From Tiliqua scincoides (Eukaryota; Chordata; Lepidosauria; Squamata; Scincidae), in contig NC_089826.1 in the NCBI RefSeq assembly GCF_035046505.1, positions 6,673,254 to 6,737,253 of the forward strand: a stretch of DNA of 64,000 bases, read 5' to 3'. Below, one piece after another: positions 11,102 through 23,701 of the stretch. Each line of letters starts with the position of its first letter. Positions within the stretch are counted from its first letter, which is position 1. A model generated the notes under the pieces. The model did no database searches, was not told where the DNA came from, and saw nothing but the letters and a program-made list of their open reading frames with translations. Both the position numbers and the translations under genes were made by a program.

Positions 11102-11728
11102 GGCCTAAGTTATTGGTGTTAACGTGATGTCTGCCCCGCTGTCTGTGTTGTTAAATCTTTTGAATGATATATTTCAACACACTACCAGATAACTGGATTT
11201 CAATATCTTCTTAGTAACCCAGATTGTTCTAGCCAAGGATGAAAATAAAATCAATCGTAAATCTACACAAGCGAAGGCAAAGGCTAATGCATTTTTCTGA
11301 TGCACATTTTGCCCCCAAAATGCATCTGAACTAGGTCAGTTCAGAGGAGATGCTTCTTGCTGGATATTTTCTCATAAAAGTCCAAGTTACACAATCAATC
11401 CATCAGTCTAATGATGTTTATCATTCTGTAAATGTCTACAGTGTGTTTGTTTATTCATGAAGGGCTGCCACATTTTGCTTAGCTACTCATCCCAATTAAG
11501 GAGCAAGCTGTTCTTGCCAATGTTCTGCCAATAGCACTCTAGCTGTCAATAAGAAACAGCTGAGTAAAAATGTTTTCTTCTAAAAGTGTCTTTCAGATAT
11601 CAACCACTAATTAGCCTAATCCTGAGCTTCCCGGCAACCGCTGGAGCAGCAGCACCAAAGTGGCTACCAGTGGAACTGGGAAAGAACTGGAGATCTCCTC
11701 GGTGGAAGCCCCCAGCCCATCAGTTTTT
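11102..11728. other. Unassigned sequence
   Basis: AT-rich, with no recognisable feature. Confidence 0.4.
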
Positions 11729-11872
11729 GACCACTGACACCATGCTGCTCATAGGGGGCTTAAATCCCTCAATTGCCCTACTAATAAATGACACTCCCCA
11801 AAGTCCCACATCACACCTGCGGACCATCTGCCGCACCCCAGTGTGCCACAGAACAATGGTTGAAAATCGCCA
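11729..11872. mobile_element. hAT family C fragment
   Basis: Shares tgaccactgacaccatgctg, ctactaataaatgac and the end caatggttgaaaatcgcca with the complete family C elements at 31838 and 37988; the left end is missing. Confidence 0.65.
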
Positions 11873-12455
11873 CTCTAGTGTGTAGGCTGGTTGCCTGTAC
11901 ATTCAGCTCTTCAATTAAGCAAGATCGTTAAACAAGAAGCACCTGTGCTGCAAGCTCTTCTACCGTCAAATAAAGGTAATGTAATGGGTGTGGGGAGGGA
12001 ATCCTAGGCATGTCTACTCAGGAGTAAGTCCTGTTATACTCAGTGGGGCTCAAGGTACACCAACATACATTGTACACATAAATGTTATATGTTATGATGG
12101 CCCCCTTTCCCCTGGGGGCTGGGGATAAGAATAGGCCCTCAGTTTGGCTCCATCTGAGAGAAGGAAAACTCTGATCCCAAACCTCCACTGCCTTGTGGCT
12201 ACATCCAGTTATGGAAAAGGCTTCAGGAGTCAACCTCGAGGCAAAATCCGGAGCCGGAGTCCCTGAGGCAGTTCGTGGCTGAACACAGTCACGTTCTGGC
12301 AACTCCTGCGACGCCGCTGGAACCAACCGTATTGGCTTCTGCCTTTCCATTGGACCATTTCAGCGACGTGGAGAGGGGGGATTTGCTGCATGGGTAACAG
12401 CCTATCCTCCATATCTACTTTACCCAGGCTTCGCGCACTGGAGAGGACACTCTGT
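11873..12455. other. Mostly unassigned; short dispersed repeat near 12005-12055
   Basis: The stretch tctactcaggagtaagtcct belongs to a small dispersed motif also seen near 48430-48480 and 49140. Otherwise nothing recognised. Confidence 0.4.
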
Positions 12456-12514
12456 CCCAGAACCACCATTCAGAGCGTGACACCATAGTCTTCCGAGACT
12501 GAAGGATACCAACA
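12456..12514 (+). mobile_element. LINE tail only
   Basis: Just the last ~55 bp of the GHV/GRP LINE: agaaccaccattcagagcgt, then the hairpin (loop TCCG, still a UNCG type) and a gataccaac end. A very short 5'-truncated insertion. Confidence 0.75.
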
Positions 12515-13024
12515 AGCTAGATACCAGATCCGTGGATATGGGGGCCTGCCTTACAAAAGGCCTGTGACTGCTGCTTTTTACAACTTGAACCGTAGCAACA
12601 GCAGGCTTAAGACTGCTGCATTAGGAGAGGTGGCTTTAACCCTTTGGGCCTACTGCTAGTTCACCTGGCAAGCACTCACACAAGCCATGATTTATAGGGC
12701 TCTGAGCAGCCCTTCTTGGTAGTTTTTTGGAAATGGCACAAAAACTCATTTTTGGTTAGCGTATGGTGCAGGATCATAATTTTTTTCCTTTATTGTGGCT
12801 GTCACAACAGGGATTTATGTATGTCATTTTGCCCGTTGCAACAAATTCCACAGGTTAATTGCACACTGTGTGAAGATTCCTGCCCTAGATGATATGAGGC
12901 ATCAGCATTCTGCACACCAGGAAAGTTATCATGAAACCTATAAGCTCATCAAAAACCCCTCTCTCTCAGTTCCTTATGATCAAATCACTCATGATGGGTT
13001 ATCTTTCCAGAAATGGGTTCTTTC
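12515..13024. other. Unassigned sequence
   Basis: No recognisable gene or repeat. Confidence 0.4.
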
Positions 13025-13032
13025 TTCTAGAG

Positions 13033-13488
13033 CAGGGGTGCCCAAACCCTGACCCGGGGGCCACTTGCGGCCCTTGGGGGGTCCCAGTTCAGCCTGCAGG
13101 GAGCCCCTAGTCTCCAATAAGCCTCTGGCCCTCCAGAGATTTGCTGGAGCCTGTACTGGCCCAACGCAACTGCTCTCCGCATGAGGACGATTGTTCAACC
13201 TCTCACCTGAGATGTGGGAGAAGGGCTCCCTCCACTACTTGCTGTTTCACGCCTATGATGCAGCAGTGGCAGTGAAGGAAAGGCTGGCCTTGCTTTGTGC
13301 AAGGCCTTTTATAGGCTTTGAGCTACTGCCAGACCTTCATTCATTCATATAAGTTCCATCTCTAATGAATTCATTTGTGTAAATTTATTCAAATTTTAAA
13401 TGTAACTTAATTCTTTTTCTTCCCCGGCCCCCGACACAGTGTCAGAGAGATGATGTGGCCCTCCTGCCAAAATGTTTGGACACCCCTG
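13033..13488. mobile_element. hAT-like element, family B (TIR CAGGGGTGYCCAAA)
   Basis: Starts caggggtgcccaaacc, ends tttggacacccctg, and is flanked on both sides by ttctagag (13025-13032 and 13489-13496), a perfect 8-bp duplication. No transposase. The TIR resembles hAT-Charlie elements. Confidence 0.9.
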
Positions 13489-13496
13489 TTCTAGAG

Positions 13497-13956
13497 GATC
13501 ATTTCCCTCTTTCTCAGAACTCAAGCAGAACATTTGATCCTTAAACACAAATATATGCAAATGCCATGGGAGCTTTGTAATTTGGGCCATATGCCCCTCC
13601 CTTCTATTGAAAGAGCTGCCAGGATTCACACCAAGGGCATTTTTCTGGCACAAGGTTTAAACTTCCTATAAGGCTGCACTATTACGCAAATATCCAGTTG
13701 CCAGTTAGTGCAAAACAGGAAGCTGAAGAGAAGCCCCTATCTGAAAGTGGATCCAGGCAGATGTCATGACTTCTATTTGCATTGCAAAGGGATTTAGGTC
13801 ACAGAGATATTTGAAAGCTCATGTGTGAAAATATCCCAAATTTGTGATTAGTCAAAACAGAGAGCTTTCGCCTCTTTACTTTTGCCACCAAAGTAAAATT
13901 ACACTACTTTACCCCAAGCTGCTGCTTTCAGTTTCTCAATTTCTTTGAATCTCTCT
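13497..13956. other. Unassigned sequence
   Basis: Nothing recognisable. Confidence 0.4.
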
Positions 13957-14876
13957 TAAGAACATACAAACATAAGAACAGCCCCACTGGATCAGGCCAT
14001 AGGCCCATCTAGTCCAGCTTCCTGTATCTCACAGCGGCCCACCAAATGCCCCAGGGAGCACACCAGATAACAAGAGACCTGCATCCTGGTGCCCTCCCTT
14101 GCATTGGCATTCTGACATAGCCCATTTCAAAATCAGGAGGTTGCACATACACATCATGGCTTGTAACCCATAATGGATTTTTCCTCCAGAAACTTGTCCA
14201 ACCCCCTTTTAAAGGCATCCAGGCCAGATGCCGTCACCACATCCTGTGGCAAGGAGTTCCACAGACCAACCACATGCTGAGTAAGAAATATTTTCTTTTG
14301 TCTGTCCTAACTGTCCCAACACTCAATTTTAGTCCCCTGGTTCTGGTGAGAGTGTAAAGAGCATCTCTCTATCCACTTTATCCTTCCCATGCATAATTTT
14401 GTATGTCTTCCCATGCATAATTTTCTTATGTTCTTATGTCCCCCTCAGGCGCCTCTTTTCTAGGCTGAAGAGGCCCAAACGCCGTAGCCTTTCCTCATAA
14501 GGAAGGTGCCCCAGCCCCGTAATCATCTTAGTCGCTCTCTTTTGCACCTTTTCCATTTCCACTATGTCTTTTTTGAGATGCGGCGACCAGAACTGGACAC
14601 AATACTCCAGGTGTGGCCTTACCATAGATTTGTACAACGGCATTATAATATTAGCTGTTTTGTTCTCAATACCTTTTCTAATGATCCCCAGCATAGAATT
14701 GGCCTTTTTCACTGCCGCCGCACATTGGGTCGACACTTTCATCGACCTGTCCACCACCACCCCAAGATCTCTCTCCTGATCTGTCACGGACAGCTCAGAA
14801 CCCATCAGCCTATATGTGAAGTTTTGATTTTTTGCCCCAATGTGCAGGACTTTACACTTACTGACATTCTGCATTT
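13957..14876 (-). mobile_element. CR1 LINE, 5'-truncated (~0.9 kb)
   Basis: The open frame 14434-14874 reads NVSKCKVLHIGAKNQN through LGLFSLEKRRLRGT of the CR1 RT. The rest, including the 3' UTR, follows with small indels. It ends in the complement of GTTCTTATG. A local duplication of tcttcccatgcataattt near 14410 separates the open part from the rest of the C-terminus. Confidence 0.9.
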
Positions 14877-15540
14877 AGGAAAAAAAAAATATTCTCCCTT
14901 CTGTACTTGCCTGCCTTTCATCTCAGGGCCTGCTTGACACAATCTGCCTTTGTACACCTTACAGACAAAGGCAGTTGAAGTTGATCAAATATGGGCACAA
15001 TGGAATTTGTTGTAATGGGGAATTTGTTTGGTGGGGAAGGCAATGGAGCTGTTACAATCCTGCTTTGAATTCACATTGTGTTGTCTACTGAACCTTGAAT
15101 AGTCAATCTGGTTGATGCAGGTGCTGGCACCAGACTGACTGATTTGTAGATTTATTTCCAAGGGTCCATTCATCTCCTTGGCAGGACTCCTGAAACAAGC
15201 CTGCAGCAAAGTCTCTCCTAATCTAAGGCAGGGGAAGTCTGAGATGTTCTTCCAGTGATAATATATAGTTAATTTACTGTGCCTGGAGGTCCCATAAGCA
15301 CAATTAATAGCCTGATCCTATGCTGCCTCCTGCAGGCGGGTTGAGCATGTGCATGGTTGGAAATGTGCCATAATGCATGTCATGGACATGCGTAGCCCAC
15401 TGCCATTGGCAGAGAGGCCTCCGCCAGTGGACGGGTACTGGGTACTGGTGCTGCACCTGCTGACAGAGGCAAGTACACTGCTGGTTGTTGATGGGAGGGT
15501 GAAATGGGGGTGGGAAGTGGGTATTTTGGGATGGGGGAGG
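14877..15540. other. Unassigned sequence
   Basis: No feature recognised. Confidence 0.4.
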
Positions 15541-15542
15541 GA

Positions 15543-15642
15543 ACTAGAAAAGGCGCAGAAGATGGTGAACAAAGTGATGACTGGGCTGGGGCACCTCCCT
15601 TACGAGGAAAGGCTACAGCGTTTGGGGCTCTTTAGTCTAGAA
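15543..15642 (+). mobile_element. CR1 fragment interrupted by a hAT element
   Basis: Encodes LEKAQKMVNKVMTGLGHLPY then EERLQRLGLFSLE, a diverged CR1 RT piece, cut off exactly where the family B hAT element begins. Confidence 0.7.
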
Positions 15643-16042
15643 CAGGGGTGTCCAAAGTTTTTGGCAGGAGGGCCACATAGTCTCTCTGACACTGTATCGG
15701 GGGCCGGGGGGGAAGAATTAATTTGCATTTAAAATTTGAATACATTTACATAAGTTTACATAAATGAATATATTAAAGATGATCTTATATGAATTAATGA
15801 AGGTCTTTCAATAGCTCAAGGCCTATAAAAGGCCTTGCACAAAGCAAGGCTGGCCTTTCCTTTGCTGCCGCTACTGCATCACAGTCATGAAACAGCAAAC
15901 AGTGGAGGGAGCCCTCATCCATAGCTCATGCGAGAGGTCAAACAGTCGCCCTCATGCTGAGAGCAGTTGCGTCGGGCCAGTGTGGGCTCCAACAAATCTC
16001 CAGAGGGCCAGAGTCTCATTGGAGATTTGACACCCCCTAAAT
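15643..16042. mobile_element. hAT family B, inverted, internally deleted
   Basis: Starts caggggtgtccaaagttttt and carries the family B body in reverse order. The far end reads gagatttgacacccc, so about 60 bp next to that terminus is missing. No clean target duplication. Confidence 0.7.
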
Positions 16043-18125
16043 TGCATCCAGAACAAATGAGAAGAGAGGGAATGAATCACTAAAGTTGACTAGAAGAAAC
16101 AGCTTTATGCATGTTCACGAGATGCTTCGTTTCTAAAATCCACTGAGAATACTCTCTAGAAAATCCAACCTCCGCTCTGCAATTGTAGCAGAAAGTTTCA
16201 GAACAGAGGGTTTTATTTGAAAAGAAACAGAAGGGCCAAAGCAACTCTTATGCCACATTGGGTCATATCAATTGGGATTCCTGCAGATGAGTTTCTGGAA
16301 TACAAAGGAATATTTCATGCCAAGGAGAGCCGTTGCAGGGATACTGACAATCTGAGTTATCTCACGGTACAGCAGTTTCACTGCCCACCCCTTGCCTGCA
16401 GGTTTCACTGGTTTTGACATTCCTCTGCTCACACTTAAAACTACAATTGTAGTAATGACAGCTGGGACTGCGGGAACACCAAACTGGGCCACAGCAAGGA
16501 ACAAACGCATCTGTCCTGAAGCTTCCCTGACACATTTGGGCTACGATCTTATCACTTTCATGGGAAGATCAATCTGGAACAGTATAACAAGACCTGACCT
16601 GCCAATAGTTTCTTATGCTTGTAGCATCTGTGCTTATTGCAAAGAATCCTGGGACGCCTCAATGAGCATTGCCAGCCCAAGCTGCTACTGGGATTGCTTG
16701 GATAGTCAAGCTGGCTCTGGTCTCAGGAACCTTACTGTAGAAAATAAGCTAGGCTCATACCTTTATTTCTGCTCTCAAGAATGTTACCAACGCATGCTCA
16801 CCTCTGCAATAATCGAACTGGGGGGGCACACCATAACCTCCACTGGTGATCTCCCCTATAAATTTGCAAGATGAAAGCCAGAGAGGATTTTATTTGTTTT
16901 TAAACTGTCTACAACCCTCCAAACGGATGCACACAATTAAAGCAATTAAACAAAGCAATTCAAAATCATCCACAGAGAAAAGAAATGGCAGTGCAATTAA
17001 TCAACTAGTCAGTTTTATTGTATTCCTAAAGGTTTTAGTCCATCACACAACGTCTCAAGGGATTCATTCCAAGCATTGAGAGTGAATATGAAAGTCAGAA
17101 GTGAGAAGAAGAGAAGCCCAGAGTGTCTTCTCCAGCTCACTTTTATTACAGTGTGGGTTCCCTCTTTGAGACATATTCTCATTGGCTGGGGATAGTTCCA
17201 GACATGTGATTGGTGGGTTACACATCACCAGTTCTCGATTTCATACATCCAATATATACAATTTACAGATTTTTAAGCAGTCAGTGGGTGGTTCTGCAAT
17301 TTCAATTTTGCTCAAAACTGACCTCATCTCATAACCATCTCATGACATCTTTGGCCTTCTTTGTAGCCGCCGAACCCTTAAAATGCAACTTACTTGCCGT
17401 TGGAAAAAAAGTTTGCAGGCTCAGCTAAAACAAAACTGCAGCCTTATGCCTTTCTCTGGGAACCTGACCTTTGATGTTAACCGGAAACAGCTTTGATGTG
17501 AACCGGAAATGGCTTTATTATGTTAGTTACACTTGTTTAGGCACCAAACTGGTTTTAAAATAAGAAGAATAAGGAAAACTAAGAAAAATAAGTTGACTAG
17601 TGTTCTTCTATATGAGATTGTTATATAGCTACATACCTATATGCATATATAAGGTTTTTAGCTTGAAGCAATGATCCTGTGTGTTAAAAAGCACAATTTT
17701 AAAAGCACAAACTTTTTTTTTCCTCTTCTTCGGAGAACAAAGGCCTATTGATGCAAATGTATCAACATTGTTCTGCAGAGAACATCTGTGGCATGCAGCC
17801 AAGTTCAGCCAACCGCTTGACTTTTAAACCAAAACCATTTTTTTCTCTTTACTCTAACTTACAGACAGATCAAAAAAATGCAGGTTAAGCTTCAGGTAAG
17901 CATTCCTGTTAAACTATAGCATAACTAGGCCTTCCATCAATAGAACAATTATTGTAAGCACTCATCTGAAAGAAAAAAATGAGTTTAGTATAGCCTATGT
18001 GAACCTGCCTATGTGAACTGCCTTGAGTCTATAAGACTCTGTAAGACTCTCACAATGTGCTGTGAATCAGTGAGAAAAATGGTATACAAATGATGTAATT
18101 ATACATTTTACACAGGTCAATCTGA
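16043..18125. other. Unassigned 2.1-kb stretch
   Basis: Includes a 160-codon frame (16392-16874, +) with several cysteines but no domain I recognise. A LINE/SINE-like tail (gaactgccttgagtc ... tggtatacaaatg) sits at about 18010-18080. Otherwise plain AT-rich sequence. Confidence 0.4.
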
Positions 18126-18127
18126 AC

Positions 18128-18612
18128 ATAACATAAGCACAGCCCCACTGGATCAGGCCACAGCCCCATCTAGCCCAGCTTCCTGTATCTCACAGCGGCC
18201 CACCAAATGCCCCAGGGAGCACACCAGATAACAAGAGACCTGCATCCTGGTGCCCTCCCTTGCATCTGGCATTCTGACATAGCCCATTTCTAAAATCAGG
18301 ATGTTGCGCATACTCATCATGGCTTGTAACCCGTAATGGATTTTTCCTCCAGAAACTTGTCCAATCCCCTTTTAAAGGCATCCAGGCCAGTTGCCATCAC
18401 CACATCCTGTGGCAAGGAGTTCCACAGATCAACCACATGCTGAGTAAAGAAATATTTTCTTTTGTCTATTCTAACTCTCCCAACACTCAATTTGAGCGGA
18501 TGTCCCCTGGTTCTGGTGTTATGTGAGAGTGTAAAGAGCATCTCTCTATCCACTTTATCCTTCCCATGCATAATTTTGTATGTCTCAATCATGTCTCCCT
18601 CTGGTTCTCTGG
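18128..18612 (-). mobile_element. CR1 LINE 3' end
   Basis: The minus frame (18317-18619) encodes GDMIETYKIMHGKDKVDREM through FLEEKSITGYKP, followed by 3' UTR and the gttcttatg-type end near 18128. Confidence 0.88.
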
Positions 18613-19940
18613 TTCTCATGTGTGGTGGGATTTAAAGCAGGATCACAACTGAACATCTTTTCTGTTGGGAGGATTCATACAGAAGGAGATGCTTCCCAGA
18701 TGATGCCCCAGTTTAGTTAAAACTGGCATTTTGAATTCCCCCTCCCCAGCTGCAGAATGCAGTGCACACCCTGACAGCATAGCTCCATCAGTGCTAGAAA
18801 GTTGGATAGGATCGGGCCCTTAGTCTCCTAAGAACTCTCTCCTTTTCTTTTTCTTTCTGCTCTTTTTCATACTAGATACCAGCATGAAATGTTTTACATA
18901 TACATTTATATCCCATCTTTTGGTCCCCAAGGCAGCTCACATTAAACATTTTTTTTATAGTTTTATGTTCCCAAAGAAAACAATGCCCAACCAAATCAAC
19001 AGTAGCAAGAAACAGCTTTGAAAAGGATATGCTTCAGCTTTATCCTGAGAAATGCTTACCCTTTTTAGATTTCGCCTAATGTCCTCTGCATTTCCTTCAG
19101 GGAAGATGCCCAAATGGACCTCATCATTTACAACTCCGTACTTGGTGAGGTGGAGGATTTAGTACATTATGTTTTAATGGCCCTATTTCTAAGAATGTGT
19201 TAAAAAAAAAAAAAAAGACCTGTTCCTTCTGCCATTACAAAGTTGTGATTGCTAGTTCGCATTACCAAAAACACAATCCATTTACTCTCATTAATGACTG
19301 CAAGTGCGTGGCTCAGATAATGGCCTCCTTGGCTCGGTTTCCAGGCTGAACAGGACAGAAATGTAATGAAGGCTGCATCCTTGATTGCCAACCTTTAGGA
19401 TATACTTGGGGCTTTCGGTATCGGCAAATGGTGATTTCAGTTTTCTGTTGCAGTACGTAACAGGGACGTGCAGCGGGTGGGGAGGCAGGTGAGGCAGAGC
19501 CTCCCTGCGGTAGACCTTCAAAAAGCACTACCACAGCCCTTTGAGGTGCGCAAGCACTCACAACCCATGCGCAGAGCACATCCCTGGTGCGTAACAGTGT
19601 GTCCAGGTTTTAATTCTTCTTGTGTCCCATACAAAAGCAAACAAGCTGAATGAAGAAAAAAAATGGGGGGGGGGGTGTTTCTTAGAAGTTACTTTGGAGA
19701 AAGCCCTGACTTTGGCATAAGAATCCCCCTCCTCCTTTTGATTGTCAAGGCTGCTTTTTTATACAGTAAAGCCTGCTTTTTTATACAGCCTGGCACCGTA
19801 AGAAACTGCTTGGTGTCTAGACAAGCTATCTGTTCGTAACTTGGGGACTCCTGCTTAAGTATCATCCTTGGCGGAGAATCTCTTCTAGGGGGCTGCTCCT
19901 CACTAAAGGAGCAAAGGGGGGCAGTGTGAATCTCTCCTTT
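18613..19940. other. Unassigned sequence
   Basis: Possible decayed LINE tail near 18905-18950 (atatcccatcttttggtc). Nothing else recognised. Confidence 0.4.
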
Positions 19941-20235
19941 GCCGTGGCATCGCTAGGGGGGTGCAGACCACATCAGGTGACGGGCATGGGGAGGAACACC
20001 ACTACTACCCAAAAGTTTAAAAAATCATGGAATTTTTGAATGTTATCATGTTATATATCATCATGTTATATATCATTTGATGTGTCGCTTCAAGCAGAAT
20101 GCAATGAAACCAACCATGTTGAAATATCTATATTCTATCAAAATTTATAGCCAAAAAACCAGGGGGTTAGGGCAATGGAGCACCAGCATGTTCACAGCCG
20201 AGGTCCATCGTGAGGGTGATGTCACTAATCCTCCA
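19941..20235. mobile_element. hAT family A, degraded
   Basis: cgtggcatcgctagggggg at the left, caccactactacccaaaag, atatatcatttgatgtgtc and atgtcactaa at the right match the family A elements at 5074 and 22892, with many changes. Confidence 0.6.
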
Positions 20236-20261
20236 TACCTTACCTGAGCTTTTGTTTGACA

Positions 20262-20410
20262 GCAACTGTTACCCTGCACATGCCTGATCTTGTCTGATCT
20301 TGGAAGCTAAGCAGGGTCAGGCCTGGTTAGTACCTGGATGGGAGACTGCCTGGGAATACTGGGTGCTGTAGGCTTATACCATAGTCTTTCAAGACTGAAG
20401 GTTGCCAACC
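20262..20410 (+). mobile_element. 5S-derived SINE, monomer
   Basis: Complete copy with head, 5S body and hairpin tail (loop TTCA). A few more C-to-T changes than the 9.8-kb copy, so somewhat older. Confidence 0.92.
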
Positions 20411-21004
20411 AACCTGAAGACCTGAGTGAGGGAAAGCAATAATAGGATCTTTTGCCCTACTTTATGTAGTTTGCTTGGGTGCTACCTAAACTTTCGTTTA
20501 CTTCCAAAACAAAGTCATTTTAAAGAGAAATAAATACCACGTGCCCTCGTGTGAATCTCCAGGTCAGCCCAGGCTTTCAGTTGCCTGGGACAAGCCGGCA
20601 GTCACAAACCCCAATCTTCTCCCTCTTCTTACCTCTTGGTCTTAATGCTGCCATGATCCTGACCCCAAACCCACTCTTTGCATGTGCATGAGGAAGGAAA
20701 AATATTCATGTTCTAGATATGGGTAGAGAAATATTTACTGGAGTTTACTAACTTTGATGCAACTGCACACGAAAAGCTCTGCCAAAGTGGTGTCATTTAT
20801 GAGGGACAGTCCCTATTTTTAGCCCTCCCTCCCTGAAAAGTCAGTGACCCTGAATTCAATGAAACTTATTTCTAAGTGAACATGCATGGAATTGGGCTGT
20901 CAGATTACTTTCTTTAGTTTTTTTTGTCTGGGTGATGTAGTAGGGCAAACCTGCCTGAGCTGTAAATTGATTATTTACAGATCAAAGAAAACGTACCAGT
21001 TCTT

Positions 21005-21414
21005 TCAACCTATCCTGGAGTACAAGTCCTTCGAGGAAAGGCTGTGGATATATTTAGACTTGAGAAGGCTGAGAGGAGATATGATAGCACTCTTCAAATA
21101 CCTGAAGGGCTATCATAGGGAACTAATTTGTTCCCAACTGCCTCTAAGAGTAGCACTAGATCCACTGAGTACAAACTGCTAGAGAGGAGATGCTGGTTGG
21201 AGATCAGGAAGAAGTTCTTGATGGTAGGGATGGTTTGACAGTAGAAGAAATGGCCAAGGATGGTGGTGGTGGTGGATTCTCCCTCATCGGGGATCTTCAA
21301 GCAGAGAGTCAACAGGTACTTGCTTGAGATGCAGTAGGAAGATTTCCTGCTAAAGGAAGAGGGTTGGACTAGATGACCTTGTGGCTCCCTTCCAACTCTA
21401 TGATTCTATGAAAA
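21005..21414 (+). mobile_element. Classic CR1 fragment (ATTCTATGA tail)
   Basis: cttcgaggaaaggctgtgga, ttgagaaggctgagaggaga and the end gactagatgaccttgtggct ... ccaactctatgattctatga are the standard CR1 C-terminus and 3' end. A different, older CR1 subfamily from the GTTCTTATG-tailed copies. Confidence 0.88.
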
Positions 21415-21660
21415 AAGGGCAATGATGTAATTATCTTGGAGGGAGAACTGGCAGACTTAAGTTATTGGGAAAACAAATGCCATATGTAAACATAGGCCAT
21501 TCTTTATGATAAAGAGATTTTGAACACACTTTCTGTAAGGCTGAGTCAAAAATTTTCTTAATACAACTTTTGGCTTGACATCTGGAGGTTCCAGGAGGGA
21601 AGATTCAGCCATACCATCCCCCAGCAGATCTTTTTCATTGTTGCTACCTGGTCTGAGGTC
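21415..21660. other. Unassigned sequence
   Basis: Nothing recognised. Confidence 0.4.
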
Positions 21661-21661
21661 A

Positions 21662-22249
21662 TAAGAACATAAGAACATAAGAACAGCCCCACTGGATCAG
21701 GCCATAGGCCCATCTAGTCCAGCTTCCTGTATCTCACAGCGGCCCACCAAATGCCCCAGGGAGCACACCAGATAACAAGAGACCTCGTCCTGGTGCTCTC
21801 CCCTACATCTGGCATTCTGACTTAACCCATTCCTAAAATCAGGAGGTTGCGCATACACATCATGGCTTGTACCCCATAATGGATTTTTCCTCCAGAAACT
21901 CATCCAATCCCCTTTTAAAGGCGTCCAGGCTAGACGCCAGCACCACATCCTGTGGCAAGGAGTTCCACAGACCGACCACGCGCTGAGTAAAGAAATATTT
22001 TCTTTTGTCTGTCCTAACCCGCCCAACACTCAATTTTAGTGGATGTCCCCTGGTTCTGGTATTATGTGAGAGTGTAAAGAGCATCTCCCTATCCACTCTG
22101 TCCATCCCCTGCATAATTTTGTATGTCTCAATCATGTCCCCCCTCAAGCGTCTCTTTTCTAGGCTGAAGAGGCCCAAACGCCGTAGCCTTTCCTCATAAG
22201 GAAGGTGCCCCAGCCCCGTAATCAGCTTAGTCGCTCTCTTTTGCACCTT
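21662..22249 (-). mobile_element. CR1 LINE 3' end
   Basis: The minus-strand frame encodes KVQKRATKLITGLGHLPYEE through FLEEKSIMGYKP, identical in wording to the end of the 52.5-kb copy, then 3' UTR and three GTTCTTAT repeats. It ends at 22249 within the KVQK codons. Confidence 0.9.
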
Positions 22250-22883
22250 TTTGGACCACCAAAGAGGTCCACGCAGCGGCACTCTTTGGTGTCCCAGCAG
22301 CTGTTCCCAAGATTCCCAGTGCAGACAGGAAGCACTTCCCATACTTTGGCAGGCTTCAGAAGGATGCCCCATTATTTTACAGTATTGTCTGGAGGGCAAT
22401 GCTTCCCACCTGGGAGAACCTCGTGACTGCCAGCTGGTGACTGCCAGCTACCAAGATGTTCAGAGTTCTGATGGCAGCAGTAGCTCTTCCTTGCCCTGAA
22501 AATGACCCCAGTCTTGTACAGGAGAAATTGGTGGGGAATTTTGTATCTCAGACCTCATTTTGACAATTTGAACAATGCAAGAGAGTAGCTATTGGGTCAA
22601 GCAAGCAAGACAGCCGGAGAGGAGTTTTCATATAGAGTAAAAAGCAAGGAGGTGTCTTTGAATGCTACCAAAGTGCTACATTTTGTCCTTCATTATCTCC
22701 TCCGGATTGGCTGCTTTGCCAGTGGTACAAAGGCTGGCATAGATTCTAGTTCTGTAGTGGCCAGACATGAATAAAGCCCTTTTAGTAGCCTTCTCTCTTT
22801 GTTCTTTTAATTTGAGAAGTTCTTTCTCCTGTTTTTAACACCGTGTTCATTTTTCTCTCTCTCAAGCCCTCTATGTGGTCTGG
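22250..22883. other. Unassigned sequence
   Basis: No recognisable feature. Confidence 0.4.
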
Positions 22884-22891
22884 TCTAGGAG

Positions 22892-23567
22892 CAGTGGTGT
22901 GCTAAAGGGGTTGTGAGTCACACTGGGTGACCCACATGAGGGGGTGACACAACTACTACTAATAAAGTAATAATAATACAGGTATTTATATACTGCCTTT
23001 CTTGGTCTTTATTCAAGGCGGTTTACATAGGAAGGCTATTTAAATCCCTGTAGGGATTTTTACAATTGAAAGAATGTCCTATCTTTCAAGAACCACAACA
23101 TTCAGATGTTTCTTTCTGATCTGGTTTCACATTCTGACCTCCATCCTCCCACGCTCAGAGCAGATGGAATAACTCGGCTCAGCTTGTCAGCTGCTTCAAG
23201 GTCGCACGGTGCCGGTGGCCTCGAACTGGCGACCTTGTGGATGTTATCTTCAGGCAAATGGAGGCTCTACCCTCTAGACCAGAACTACTGGCCAAAATTT
23301 TTGAAAATCTTGGTATTTTTGAATAAGATCATCGCGTTACATATCACTTGATGCATAATTTCATGCAGAATGCCCTGAAATAAACCACGTTGAAATATCT
23401 CTATTCTATCAAAAATTATAGCCAAAAAAACAGTGCGGATGGAGCAATGGCCACCACCACGCCCACAGCCTGGGGCATTGCCCTACTCACTGCATGGGAG
23501 GAGGTGCATCGTGGGGTGACACGCTGGCCTCTTGCACCGGTTGAAGCAGATCCTAGTGACGCCACTG
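22892..23567. mobile_element. hAT family A with a nested SINE
   Basis: Starts cagtggtgtgct, ends agtgacgccactg, and is flanked by tctaggag on both sides (22884-22891, 23568-23575). The body is split by a tRNA-derived SINE at about 22963-23282. Confidence 0.88.
22963..23282 (-). mobile_element. tRNA-derived SINE
   Basis: On the minus strand it begins ctggtctagagggtagagcc, has a B-box-like ggtcgccagttcgaggcc and ends in a LINE-like tail (ggcggt...tatataaatacctg, then (tat)n). Flanked by aactact on both sides inside the hAT element. Same family as 30312 and 36734. Confidence 0.82.
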
Positions 23568-23701
23568 TCTAGGAGGCTAAAGAGAGTTTGGGATTTTTTA
23601 AAGGAAGGAATGACTCAAAGACTACAGCCCAAATCCTAACCAATTTTCCTGCACCGACAAAGCTGTGCCAACGGGGCATGTGCTGCATCCCACAGTTGGG
23701 T

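Noticed and set aside
16392-16874. 160-codon cysteine-containing frame
   Set aside because: No recognisable domain, no splice or promoter context, and low-complexity composition; a chance frame is the simplest reading.
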